Notes under the pieces: generated by a model | Seen by the model: only the letters and a program-made list of their open reading frames with translations | Database searches by the model: none | Told to the model about the DNA's origin: nothing | Part shown: in pieces, positions 7,720-13,004 of the stretch | Numbering within the stretch: the stretch's first letter is position 1 | How the letters are laid out: every line of letters begins with the position of its first letter | Program-made: the position numbers and the translations under genes | Assembly: GCA_030039005.1 (NCBI GenBank) | Contig: JASHQT010000180.1 | Location: forward strand, 1 to 13,004 | DNA from: Bryobacteraceae bacterium | Lineage (GTDB): Bacteria > Acidobacteriota > Terriglobia > Bryobacterales > Bryobacteraceae | DNA length: 13,004 bases | Direction: 5' to 3'

Positions 7720-7890
7720 CTATGCGTGGTCCGGTGCCGCTTGCATCGGCGCCTCGATGAGGCGCAAATCCTCCGCTGCCGAGACGCCTTCCTTGGCTAG
7801 CCTAGAGAGAGTGTGTTCACTGTCTTTCTGAATTCGGTCGATGGCGTCCTTGCCTCGACTGATTTTCCCCTCCTATCAACGCCGTGGCAT
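7720..7890 (-). pseudogene. Probable broken small gene (57 codons, tandem stops at codons 5-6)
   Basis: On the minus strand AAGGAG (7897-7902) sits six bases before ATG 7890. The frame reads Met-Pro-Arg-Arg, then TGA TAG, then stays open for 50 codons in the same frame to TAG at 7720. The open part reads like protein: charged, helix-prone and balanced, for example GKDAIDRIQKDSEHTLSRLA followed by KEGVSAAEDLRLIEAPM. A good ribosome site followed in frame by protein-like sequence suggests a small gene inactivated by point changes, or a real gene starting at an unusual codon after the stops. I recognise no family. It lies in the roughly 345-base stretch between htrA and the next gene, which otherwise holds only the htrA terminator and the tandem repeat. 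Chance openness over 50 codons at this GC content is also possible. Confidence 0.3.
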
Positions 7891-7952
7891 TTCTGACTCC
7901 TTGCGCACACGGGAGACGCCTAAAATAAAAAGAGGGCATGAGCAACGGCGGC

Positions 7953-7990
7953 CAGGTTGCATCAATCGGGACAGGTTGCATCAATCGGGA
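7953..7990. repeat. Perfect 19-bp tandem direct repeat, possible IS-end remnant
   Basis: CAGGTTGCATCAATCGGGA occurs twice back to back (7953-7971 and 7972-7990), followed by CA. On the minus strand it reads as two copies of TGTCCCGATTGATGCAACC, a TG-starting unit like the repeated termini of some insertion-sequence families. No matching inverted copy and no transposase were found in the window. The minus-strand orphan gene ends within the repeat. Confidence 0.6.
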
Positions 7991-8292
7991 CAAAGGATCT
8001 CGGTGTCGGTTAGGAGCCACTTCGGGTCCGGTTTGCCTGAGGCGCCAATCCTGCCATCAGGTCGAAGATACTGGTGCACTAAGGCTAATTTCTTATTTGT
8101 TGCCCTTTCCCGCAGAGCGATGAGTTGACTGTGGGTGCAAATGGGCTGCCCAGACTTGGCGGGAGTGGCGTGGATGCTTTCTAGCACATCCTCGAAGATC
8201 TCGCCAGTTCCGATCTTGTGGTAATATCGGCGTTCGTTGAAGAGTTCTCGAATCTCCGCCGCCGGCACGCGGCGAATGGGTAGGTGAGCCAT
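7981..8292 (-). CDS. Orphan small protein with a C-terminal RPDGRIGASGKPDPK motif
   Basis: The product is 103 residues from ATG 8292, or 105 from ATG 8298. GAGGG at 8 bases spacing favours 8292. It looks like a genuine soluble protein: MAHLPIRRVPAAEIRELFNE at the start, then a mixed alpha/beta body, ending with LVHQYLRPDGRIGASGKPDP. A Tyr-x-x-Pro-Asp-Gly-x-x-Gly-Ala-Ser-Gly-x-Pro-Asp-Pro-Lys pattern recurs, as far as I remember, in short uncharacterised bacterial proteins; I know no function for it. The last residues (Cys-Pro-Asp) and the TGA stop are encoded by the 19-bp tandem repeat, so the natural C-terminus may have been replaced. It is divergent from, and overlaps by a few bases, the start of the + strand orphan gene, suggesting a paired or mutually exclusive arrangement. 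No toxin, nuclease or DNA-binding motif is visible. Confidence 0.6.
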   Translation of the reverse strand: MAHLPIRRVPAAEIRELFNERRYYHKIGTGEIFEDVLESIHATPAKSGQPICTHSQLIALRERATNKKLALVHQYLRPDGRIGASGKPDPKWLLTDTEILCPD

Positions 8293-8296
8293 GGAC

Positions 8297-8662
8297 ATGT
8301 CCCTCAGCGAGCAAGTTTCGGCAAAAGTTGTCAGCTTTTTGCTGCATCAGATCGGCGTGTCTGAATTTCATGACTGGTTCATTCCGGCAACTTGGGATAT
8401 TGATCGGGAGCCAGAACAGTTTAAACGTTTTGCCTATCGCGTGCAACTCATTCTGGCTGAGTTTTCTAACGGCGACAGGAATGAGCAAGAGGTTAGAGAG
8501 GAGATCCTAAGTCTCTTAAATCTCAAGACCAAAACGCTGACAGTGATGGTCACTGTTGGCACGCCCCCCCCGGTTTCGGCAGGACAACCTAAGGATTCCC
8601 TGAAGGAAACCCAAGTGGGCCAACCAACTGTTGGTACATTATCCGCAATGGCACCCGTGTGA
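8297..8662 (+). CDS. Orphan acidic small protein (HDWFIPATWDI type), function unknown
   Basis: The product is 121 residues from ATG 8297, or 123 from ATG 8291. GGTGAG at 8283-8288 is correctly spaced only for 8297. The first 75 residues look genuinely coding: helix LSEQVSAKVVSFLLHQ, then FHDWFIPATWDIDR, then a helix with RFAYRVQLILAEFSNG and an acidic EVREEILSLL. A Trp-x2-Pro-x-Thr-Trp core followed by a LAE-[YF]-S-x-G helix is a layout I associate with short uncharacterised proteins of Acidobacteria and related phyla. The last 45 residues are low-complexity and lie after a C8 run (8564-8571), where the real frame may end earlier; they also overlap the converging DUF6941 gene by 74 bp. No catalytic motif, signal peptide or membrane segment is seen. 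Confidence 0.65.
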   Translation: MSLSEQVSAKVVSFLLHQIGVSEFHDWFIPATWDIDREPEQFKRFAYRVQLILAEFSNGDRNEQEVREEILSLLNLKTKTLTVMVTVGTPPPVSAGQPKDSLKETQVGQPTVGTLSAMAPV

Positions 8663-9032
8663 CTGGCACACCCTCTAGCAGGACATCAAACCAGAAAACG
8701 CCCTCTTCCGGCATTAGCATATTCAGGAAAAATACCGCATTAACGCCACGGTCCTGGCCCTCGAAATAGACTCCCTGCTCGGCTGCAATTAACTCCGAGC
8801 CGGACTGAGGCAGCCTCCCGATGATCCGCACCGTGTACTTGCCGTGCGCCATTCCAGCTTTGAATCCGACCACCATGTGGAGGCTGACAGGTTGCGGCTG
8901 CATTTCCTTCATGGCACCTGCCACGTTTAATTGATCAACGAGTCTGATCAGGCTAATGCGGCCATCTACCTCGCGCAGCACGCTCTCGCACAAAACGGCA
9001 ACCTGCAAAAACGGCCCCGTGTCCTGCGGCAT
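8589..9032 (-). CDS. DUF6941 family protein
   Basis: This 147-residue protein has the DUF6941 layout. It opens with FLQVAVLCESVLREVDG and SLIRLVDQL, followed by beta-strands (PVSLHMVVGFKAGMAHGKYT, VRIIGRLPQSGSEL) and a sandwich-like C-terminal part (GVFWFDVLLEGVPVTRVPLR). The family has no known reaction; the fold looks like a small all-beta module with one N-terminal helix. ATG 9032 is the only sensible start: the frame meets a stop (TGA) four codons upstream. There is no Shine-Dalgarno, but TATGAT ends six bases before the ATG, so a leaderless transcript is possible. It lies 56 bp downstream of the DUF1614 gene on the same strand and converges on the + strand orphan gene, overlapping its 3' end by 74 bp. 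Confidence 0.8.
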   Translation of the reverse strand: MPQDTGPFLQVAVLCESVLREVDGRISLIRLVDQLNVAGAMKEMQPQPVSLHMVVGFKAGMAHGKYTVRIIGRLPQSGSELIAAEQGVYFEGQDRGVNAVFFLNMLMPEEGVFWFDVLLEGVPVTRVPLRIMYQQLVGPLGFPSGNP

Positions 9033-9088
9033 GCTGGGATCATATCATGCCGTATGCGTCAATTACTGCCCTTCCGCTCCGAACCTGC

Positions 9089-9790
9089 TCACGCCCTCCG
9101 TCCCATCGGCGATAGCAACACCGCGATAATCCCCGTCACAAACACCCCATCGAAAGTTCCCGCCCCGCCGATCGACGCGATCGGCGCGCCCAGCCCCTGC
9201 ACCCGCCCCAAATTCAAAAGATCCGCGCCGATCAATGTCCCCAACGTCCCCGCAATATAAGCCAACGGCGCTGCCCGCCGCCACGCCAGGATCATCGCCA
9301 CGAACGCCGCCGCAATCGGAGGAATAAACATCGGAACGCTGATCCCCACCCCGCGCACCGGATACGCAAACTGATGCACGACAATCGTGACCACCCCTAC
9401 CGCGATCATCGCGCGCCAGAAGAATCCGTTCTTGGACAGCAGGTAGAGCGAGAGGATCACGGGAATCAGCGCCCCGCCCACGTTCACCGCGATGATAGTC
9501 CCCGGCGACTCCTGCACCACCGGTATCTCATACTCCATCCCGAAGAAATCCACCACTCGCGCCGTCTCCATCCGCTCCGGCGGCAGCTCGGCGACTGGAA
9601 TGTTCACCGCGCTTCCGAACAGCGACAACAACAGGACCGCAAAAACGTAGCGCGGCGGGACCCCCATCCGCTCGTAGGCGTAGCTCAGAACGCCCAACTC
9701 CACCATCACGATCACGATCAGCAGCAGGAAAGCCAGCGCTACGATGAAGGGCCACGCTAGCGGGAAGTAGTGAAGGGCGGAGGGGCGCAT
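9089..9790 (-). CDS. DUF1614 integral membrane protein
   Basis: The product is 233 residues of mostly hydrophobic sequence with roughly six to seven membrane helices: FIVALAFLLLIVIVMVELGV near the N-terminus, YVFAVLLLSLFGSAVNIPV, then TIIAVNVGGALIPVILSLYL, and further helices to the end. The C-terminal pattern (GTLIGADLLNLGR, then IASIGGAGTFDGVFVTGIIA) is characteristic of DUF1614. Function is unknown; the conserved Gly/Asp-containing C-terminal helices resemble a transporter or channel core, but that is only an impression. The start at ATG 9790 has a weak ribosome site (ATAGGAC immediately upstream). Transcription is divergent from the + strand gene at 9963. The DUF6941 gene follows on the same strand after 56 bp and might be co-transcribed, but it also has its own -10-like box. 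Confidence 0.88.
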   Translation of the reverse strand: MRPSALHYFPLAWPFIVALAFLLLIVIVMVELGVLSYAYERMGVPPRYVFAVLLLSLFGSAVNIPVAELPPERMETARVVDFFGMEYEIPVVQESPGTIIAVNVGGALIPVILSLYLLSKNGFFWRAMIAVGVVTIVVHQFAYPVRGVGISVPMFIPPIAAAFVAMILAWRRAAPLAYIAGTLGTLIGADLLNLGRVQGLGAPIASIGGAGTFDGVFVTGIIAVLLSPMGRRA

Positions 9791-9917
9791 GTCCTATAAG
9801 ACAACGAGATGATACCATTCGGTGCGCGCGTAGACGCAGCCACGGTTGGATCTCGGGTCAAATCCACCAGTCAATTCCTTGGCCGTCGCGGAAGTCCTCT
9901 GTTGGCAATCATCTGGC

Positions 9918-9933
9918 TGGCACCGGAGGTGCA
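9918..9933 (+). promoter_or_regulatory. Sigma-54-like -24/-12 promoter element
   Basis: TGGCACCGGAGGTGCA places GG and GC with the exact spacing of the sigma-54 consensus TGGCACG-N4-TTGCA and matches all but two fixed positions (C for G at position 7, G for T at position 12). A start site is expected near 9944, 18 bases before the GTG of the downstream gene, with its ribosome site (AAAGGAG, 9949-9955) in between. Enhancer sites were not identified. Confidence 0.5.
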
Positions 9934-9962
9934 CGCTAATGTCCTAGGAAAGGAGCAACCTC

Positions 9963-10394
9963 GTGAACAGACATTCGACAGTCCCGGCCACAGTCCCTTC
10001 TCCGCGCGAGGAGAAGTTCACGTTTCTGTATGTCGCGATTTCAGCCGTGGCCATCACTTGCGCCATCGCCTATAGCCTTTTCGCCGGCCTTACGTTCCTG
10101 CATGGCTCGCTGCTGATCGGCGGATGCCTGCTGGTGGGCTGGGCGTTCGTGTACAACTTTATGGAAGTACGCCGCGCTTCCAAGACAGCCGGTCAAGCGG
10201 AGCCCACTGAGCCTGATCCGTATGGTCCCCACCAGGTGGTCACGGCGCCGCCCACCGGGGATTCCTACCCGCACCACGAAGATTACGCCGAAAGCCAGGG
10301 GTTCGATCAGAGCCAGCTCACCGCCCGCATCCCGGACCAGACGCCATACCCGACAGGACTTTTCGCCCGCCGCGGGAAGAAGCAGTCGCGCTAA
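9963..10394 (+). CDS. Small two-helix membrane protein with hydrophilic C-terminal tail, function unknown
   Basis: The product is 143 residues from GTG 9963, chosen because AAAGGAG lies seven bases upstream and no in-frame ATG is better placed. Residues 1-19 are polar; two membrane helices follow at about 20-42 (FLYVAISAVAITCAIAYSLF and on) and 46-66 (GSLLIGGCLLVGWAFVYNFM). The remainder (about 70-143) is a Pro/Glu/His-rich hydrophilic tail ending in basic RRGKKQSR. No family is recognised. With a short loop between the helices, both termini are probably on the same side of the membrane; the positive residues after helix 2 (EVRRASK) argue for the tail being cytoplasmic. The upstream sigma-54-like element suggests activator-dependent expression. 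The next gene, a stress-domain protein, follows after 86 bp. It could be a small envelope-stress or assembly factor, but nothing in the sequence proves that. Confidence 0.7.
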   Translation: MNRHSTVPATVPSPREEKFTFLYVAISAVAITCAIAYSLFAGLTFLHGSLLIGGCLLVGWAFVYNFMEVRRASKTAGQAEPTEPDPYGPHQVVTAPPTGDSYPHHEDYAESQGFDQSQLTARIPDQTPYPTGLFARRGKKQSR

Positions 10395-10406
10395 CCGCCG
10401 CTGAAA

Positions 10407-10469
10407 CGTGAGTCACTGGAGTGGCCGCAGGATTGCACCCTAACTAGGTGGAGTGACCGTGAGTAACTG
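10407..10469 (+). promoter_or_regulatory. Imperfect 12-bp direct repeat upstream of the YflT-domain gene
   Basis: CGTGAGTCACTG (10407-10418) and CGTGAGTAACTG (10458-10469) differ at one base and are 51 bp apart start to start. The first contains the palindrome GTGAGTCAC. Together they bracket the region just before ATG 10481 and could be regulator-binding sites. No -35/-10 pair is convincing here. Confidence 0.25.
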
Positions 10470-10480
10470 AGAGGTGAGTT

Positions 10481-10948
10481 ATGCCAAAGACAGCAGTGGG
10501 ACTGTTCAAGAATCCTGGCGATGTGAAGGACGTGGTCCGCGAGATCCAAGCTCTGGGATTTCCGCCCTACGAAGTGCGCACCCTCGGCGAGCCGCTGAAC
10601 TTGGCCGTGGACGGGGTGATGAGCATAGGGCGCATTGATTTCGAAGTGGATTTGTTCCGTGAATTCGGCAGGATGGGTGCGTCGAGAGCGGAAGCCGAAG
10701 GTTACGTCGATGGAGTGCGACGCGGAGGCGTCCTCGTTTTTTCCACCGGTCCCGACGAGAAGGTGGACCAGGCCGTGGAAATCATGAACCGGCACGGAGC
10801 GCTGGAAACTGGCGAGGAAACGGCTGTGGATCCGCACTTGCACACCGCGCCTCATTCCGTTTACGCCGGTGTAACGGCGATACGCGAAAGCCCGATCCAA
10901 GCCGGGCGCATCAGGCAGTCCGGCGGCGCTTGTTATTTTGTGTGGTGA
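10481..10948 (+). CDS. YflT / general stress protein 17M-like domain protein
   Basis: The product is 155 residues. Residues 1-110 show the YflT/GSP17M-type fold: strand AVGLFKNPGDVKDVVREIQ, helix to LGFPPYEVRTL, a central EFGRMGASRAEAEGYVDGV and the characteristic RRGGVLVFSTGPDE with helix VDQAVEIMNRHGALE. In Bacillus the family is stress induced; the biochemical role is unknown. The start at ATG 10481 follows GAGGTGAG. The C-terminal 40 residues (HLHTAPHSVYAGVTAIRESP and beyond) are outside the family and may be a lineage-specific tail. The gene lies 86 bp after the small membrane protein and 40 bp before the start of the M20 hydrolase on the same strand. No membrane segment is seen, so it is probably cytoplasmic. 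Confidence 0.75.
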   Translation: MPKTAVGLFKNPGDVKDVVREIQALGFPPYEVRTLGEPLNLAVDGVMSIGRIDFEVDLFREFGRMGASRAEAEGYVDGVRRGGVLVFSTGPDEKVDQAVEIMNRHGALETGEETAVDPHLHTAPHSVYAGVTAIRESPIQAGRIRQSGGACYFVW

Positions 10949-10967
10949 GCACTCGAATCGGACTCGT

Positions 10968-10973
10968 TACAAT
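10968..10973 (+). promoter_or_regulatory. Candidate -10 box for the M20 hydrolase gene
   Basis: TACAAT lies 15 bases before ATG 10989. A start site seven bases on would give a leader of only about eight bases. No well-spaced -35 (TTGTGT at 10938 is 24 bases away) and no Shine-Dalgarno are present. Confidence 0.3.
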
Positions 10974-10988
10974 ACTCAGAACGAGCCG

Positions 10989-12245
10989 ATGAACGAGCCG
11001 AGCAAGCCCCTGAACCCGAAACGGACCATCGCGGACCTGAAAGAATTGCGCGAATTGACCGGCGATTCCGACGGCGCGCAGCGCGTCGCCTGGACGGGCA
11101 CGTGGCAAAAAGCGCGCGACTGGTTTGAGTCCAAAATCAGCGGCCTTCCGGTGGAGCACCACCACGACGCCGCCGGCAATAGTTGGACCACGCTGCGCGG
11201 GGCGTCCGACAAGGCCCTGCTGTTGGGCGGCCATCTCGACTCCGTCCCCAACGGCGGATGGCTGGACGGCAGTCTCGGCGTGACGGCCAGTCTCGAAGTG
11301 CTGCGCCGCTTCGCTGAAGAGTTCGGCGGCCGTCCTCCTGTGACGGTGCGGCTGGTCGATTGGGCCGATGAAGAAGGCGCTCGCTTCGGCCGCAGCCTGC
11401 TCGGTTCCTCCGCGTTCGCGGGCACCTCGACCCTTGAAGCCGACCGCGGCCGCACCGACAAAGACGGCATTCGCCTGGAAGACGCGGTCGCGCGCTGGGG
11501 CTTTCCGTTCGATCGCTTTCCCGAAGCCACACGCGAACAAAAGAACGCCGCGGCGTATCTCGAATTGCATATCGAGCAGGGGCCGGTGCTCGAAGGCCTG
11601 CAATTGCCGCTGGGCGTTGTGCTGGGGACCAAAGGTGTGGAGCGCCACGCCGTGACGTTCTTCGGCCAGGAAGCGCACTCCGGCTCCACGCCCATGCATG
11701 CGCGCCGCGATGCGCTGGCGGCGGCGGCGAAACTAGCGCTTGAAATCCGCGCCATCGCGGGCAAACACAAAGACGCGGTTTGCACCATCGGCAGCCTGAA
11801 AACCTTCCCCGGAATCGTGACGGCCGTCGTCGGACGCGCCGAAGCTACGCTCGATCAGCGCGACCTCGACCCGCAAATCCTCAAAGAAATGTTCCGCGAG
11901 GCCCAGGACTCCAGCCGCCGCTTCGCCGCCGAGGAAAAATGCACCGTGGAATGGTCGCGCATCTGGAGCATTGAACCGGTCGCATTTCACCCCCAATTGC
12001 TCCAATTTTGCGAAGAAGCCGTCCGCGAGGTCGCGGGCACGGCCCATCGTCTCCCTTCCGGCCCGCTGCACGATGCCGCGGAAGTCTCTCGCGCCGGCAT
12101 TCCCGCCGTCATGCTGTTCGTCCAATCGCTCGGCGGCATCAGCCACAACAAAATCGAAGATACGAAGGAAGAACACCTGGAGATGGCGGTCGAAGCGCTG
12201 GACCGCTTGGCCACCAAAGCCGTATCCTGGATTCTGGCGCGCTAG
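10989..12245 (+). CDS. M20-family Zn-dependent amidohydrolase (allantoate / N-carbamoyl-L-amino acid hydrolase type)
   Basis: This 418-residue, probably cytoplasmic enzyme hydrolyses an N-carbamoyl or ureido amide bond, releasing ammonia/CO2 or urea-type products; the exact substrate cannot be read from sequence. Metal ligands fit the family: H82 in GGHLDSVPNGGWLDG, D93 bridging, E128/E129 in DWADEEGARFG (one base, one ligand), H194 in LELHIEQGPVLE and H386 in GGISHNKIED. The lid/dimer motif EAHSGSTPM (H230) and C-terminal PLHDAAEV (H361) are also present. Start ATG 10989 gives the usual family length; the frame is open back to GTG 10938, inside the previous gene, but that extension (17 residues) is not family-like. 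A 10-bp direct repeat, GAACGAGCCG, at 10979 and 10991 flanks the start codon. The transporter gene following by 58 bp may import a related substrate. Confidence 0.93.
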   Translation: MNEPSKPLNPKRTIADLKELRELTGDSDGAQRVAWTGTWQKARDWFESKISGLPVEHHHDAAGNSWTTLRGASDKALLLGGHLDSVPNGGWLDGSLGVTASLEVLRRFAEEFGGRPPVTVRLVDWADEEGARFGRSLLGSSAFAGTSTLEADRGRTDKDGIRLEDAVARWGFPFDRFPEATREQKNAAAYLELHIEQGPVLEGLQLPLGVVLGTKGVERHAVTFFGQEAHSGSTPMHARRDALAAAAKLALEIRAIAGKHKDAVCTIGSLKTFPGIVTAVVGRAEATLDQRDLDPQILKEMFREAQDSSRRFAAEEKCTVEWSRIWSIEPVAFHPQLLQFCEEAVREVAGTAHRLPSGPLHDAAEVSRAGIPAVMLFVQSLGGISHNKIEDTKEEHLEMAVEALDRLATKAVSWILAR

Positions 12246-12260
12246 AGGCCGTCGCCGGCA

Positions 12261-12295
12261 TGTAATCGATCTGTAATCGCGTCTTGATATACAAT
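12261..12295 (+). promoter_or_regulatory. Candidate promoter/operator for the MFS gene
   Basis: TGTAATCG occurs twice (12261-12268 and 12272-12279), 11 bp apart or about one helical turn, followed by GATATACAAT with TACAAT at 12290-12295 as a -10 candidate. The expected start site falls at or within two bases of ATG 12304, so the mRNA may be leaderless. No consensus -35 is visible; the repeats may be an activator site. Confidence 0.35.
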
Positions 12296-12303
12296 CAACT
12301 GCC

Positions 12304-13004
12304 ATGGCCACCCCGCACTCCGCTTCCGCATCCGTCTCGTCCTCGGCTGCAACCACCAATCGCTGGCTGATTCCGCTGGGCGCCGTTCTGGTGCACATCT
12401 GCATCGGCTCCGTCTACTCCTGGAGCACCTTTAACCGCCCCATCATCGCGGTTCTTCCCAATGCACCCTCCTGGTTCAGCCCGCCGTACACGACGTTCAC
12501 CACGGCGCTGGTTCTTCTGGGATTATCGGCGACTTTCGGCGGCCCCTGGGTGGAGCGGCGCGGACCGCGCGTGGCCGCCACGGCGGCCGCTTTGTTCTTC
12601 GCCGTCGGGCTGGCGATTGGCGGAATCGGCTTGAAAATGCACCAATCCGTGCTGGTGTTCCTGGGCATGGGTCTCATCGGCGGCATCGGTTGCGGACTCG
12701 GCTACATCGCACCCGTCAGCACGCTGGTGAAATGGTTCCCCGATCGCCGCGGCATGGCCACCGGCATGGCGATCATGGGATTCGGCGGCGGCGCCGCGGT
12801 GGCCAGCCCCATGAATACCGGCTTCATGAAACTCATGGGCGTCGGCAACACCATGCTCGCGCTGGCCGCCATCTACCTGGTGGTGATGCTGATTGGCGCG
12901 CAAATTCTCAAGCGCCCGCCCGAGGGCTTTAAGCCCGAAGGCTGGACCCCGCCCGCCAAAACTCACCGCATGATTACCGACCGCAGCGTGAACCGCAACC
13001 AGGC
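12304..13004 (+). CDS. MFS transporter, OFA (oxalate/formate antiporter-like) family, N-terminal part
   Basis: The frame runs off the right edge after 233 codons, about half a 12-helix transporter. The N-terminal 20 residues are Ser/Ala-rich and cytoplasmic, followed by helix 1 WLIPLGAVLVHICIGSVYSW and STFNRPI, the OFA-type opening. Then comes FTTALVLLGLSATFGGPW, the MFS loop motif variant GGPWVERRGPR between helices 2 and 3, further helices through VFLGMGLIGGIGCGLGYIAP, KWFPDRRGMATGMAIMGFGG at the start of helix 5, and helix 6 ending AQILKRPPEGF before the central cytoplasmic loop. OFA members exchange small carboxylates, but substrates vary widely, so none is assigned. It lies 58 bp after the M20 hydrolase on the same strand. 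ATG 12304 has no Shine-Dalgarno; a leaderless start is suggested by the TACAAT box eight bases upstream. Confidence 0.9.
   Translation, partial: MATPHSASASVSSSAATTNRWLIPLGAVLVHICIGSVYSWSTFNRPIIAVLPNAPSWFSPPYTTFTTALVLLGLSATFGGPWVERRGPRVAATAAALFFAVGLAIGGIGLKMHQSVLVFLGMGLIGGIGCGLGYIAPVSTLVKWFPDRRGMATGMAIMGFGGGAAVASPMNTGFMKLMGVGNTMLALAAIYLVVMLIGAQILKRPPEGFKPEGWTPPAKTHRMITDRSVNRNQ

Noticed and set aside
7817..8128. Overlapping short open frames on both strands between htrA and the orphan gene (7841-8128 +, 7938-8123 +, 7817-8020 -)
   Set aside because: None shows protein-like composition or start signals; the frames cross the tandem repeat and conflict with the better supported minus-strand gene at 7981-8292.
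9039..9063. Sigma-70 promoter TTGACG ... TATGAT before the DUF6941 gene
   Set aside because: The two boxes are only 12 bases apart, too close for a -35/-10 pair; only the -10-like box is kept as a tentative observation.
9374..9760. 128-codon + strand frame rich in His/Arg/Asp opposite the DUF1614 gene
   Set aside because: Extreme composition with no hydrophobic core; it is the antisense of membrane helices.
10938..10988. GTG start at 10938 giving a 435-residue M20 hydrolase
   Set aside because: The extra 17 residues overlap the YflT-domain gene end, are unlike the family and have no ribosome site; ATG 10989 gives normal family length.
10911..11788. Long minus-strand open frames (about 260-270 codons) opposite the M20 hydrolase
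   Set aside because: Two different antisense frames are open over the same stretch, as expected for GC-rich shadow frames; the + strand has a complete metal-ligand set.

Overview
The window looks like a chromosomal segment of a high-GC soil-type bacterium, most likely an Acidobacteriota member (Solibacter/Bryobacter-like). This rests on the gene set (GYD-domain protein, DUF6941, DUF1614, small orphan proteins of a type I associate with that phylum) and on base composition. It is a judgement from familiarity, not a computed placement. No RNA genes, CRISPR arrays or intact mobile elements were seen.

Bases 1-5977 (+ strand) hold the end of a GYD-domain gene and then a compact five-gene chemosensory operon. 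The order is cheA (short form with a long low-complexity linker), a 205-residue helical protein that I read as a divergent chemoreceptor signalling hairpin, an ODP-type di-iron metallo-beta-lactamase-fold protein (oxygen/iron sensor family), a soluble PAS chemoreceptor with a degenerate zinc-binding (CZB-like) tail, and cheV (CheW + receiver). The genes overlap or lie within 9 bp of each other, so they are very probably co-transcribed. No receptor membrane segment, CheR, CheB, CheC/CheX or free CheY is present. The simplest reading is a cytoplasmic array in which ODP (O2/Fe) and the PAS receptor control CheA, with CheV as coupling protein and phosphate acceptor or sink.

Bases 5978-7701 hold an htrA/degP-type periplasmic serine protease gene with its own ribosome site, closed by two tandem hairpins and a T-rich tract (a strong intrinsic terminator).

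Bases 7702-9790 are an accessory-looking patch. It contains a probable broken 57-codon gene, a perfect 19-bp tandem repeat that forms the 3' end of a small orphan gene (possible insertion-sequence footprint), two orphan genes whose start codons overlap head to head, a C8 run, a DUF6941 gene that overlaps convergently, and a DUF1614 membrane protein gene.

Bases 9791-13004 (+ strand) hold a small two-helix membrane protein behind a good sigma-54-like -24/-12 element, a YflT-type stress-domain protein, an M20-family amidohydrolase (allantoate / N-carbamoyl-amino-acid hydrolase type), and the first 233 codons of an OFA-type MFS transporter. The last two may form a small nitrogen or organic-acid scavenging pair. 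Both start without a visible Shine-Dalgarno and shortly after a TACAAT box.
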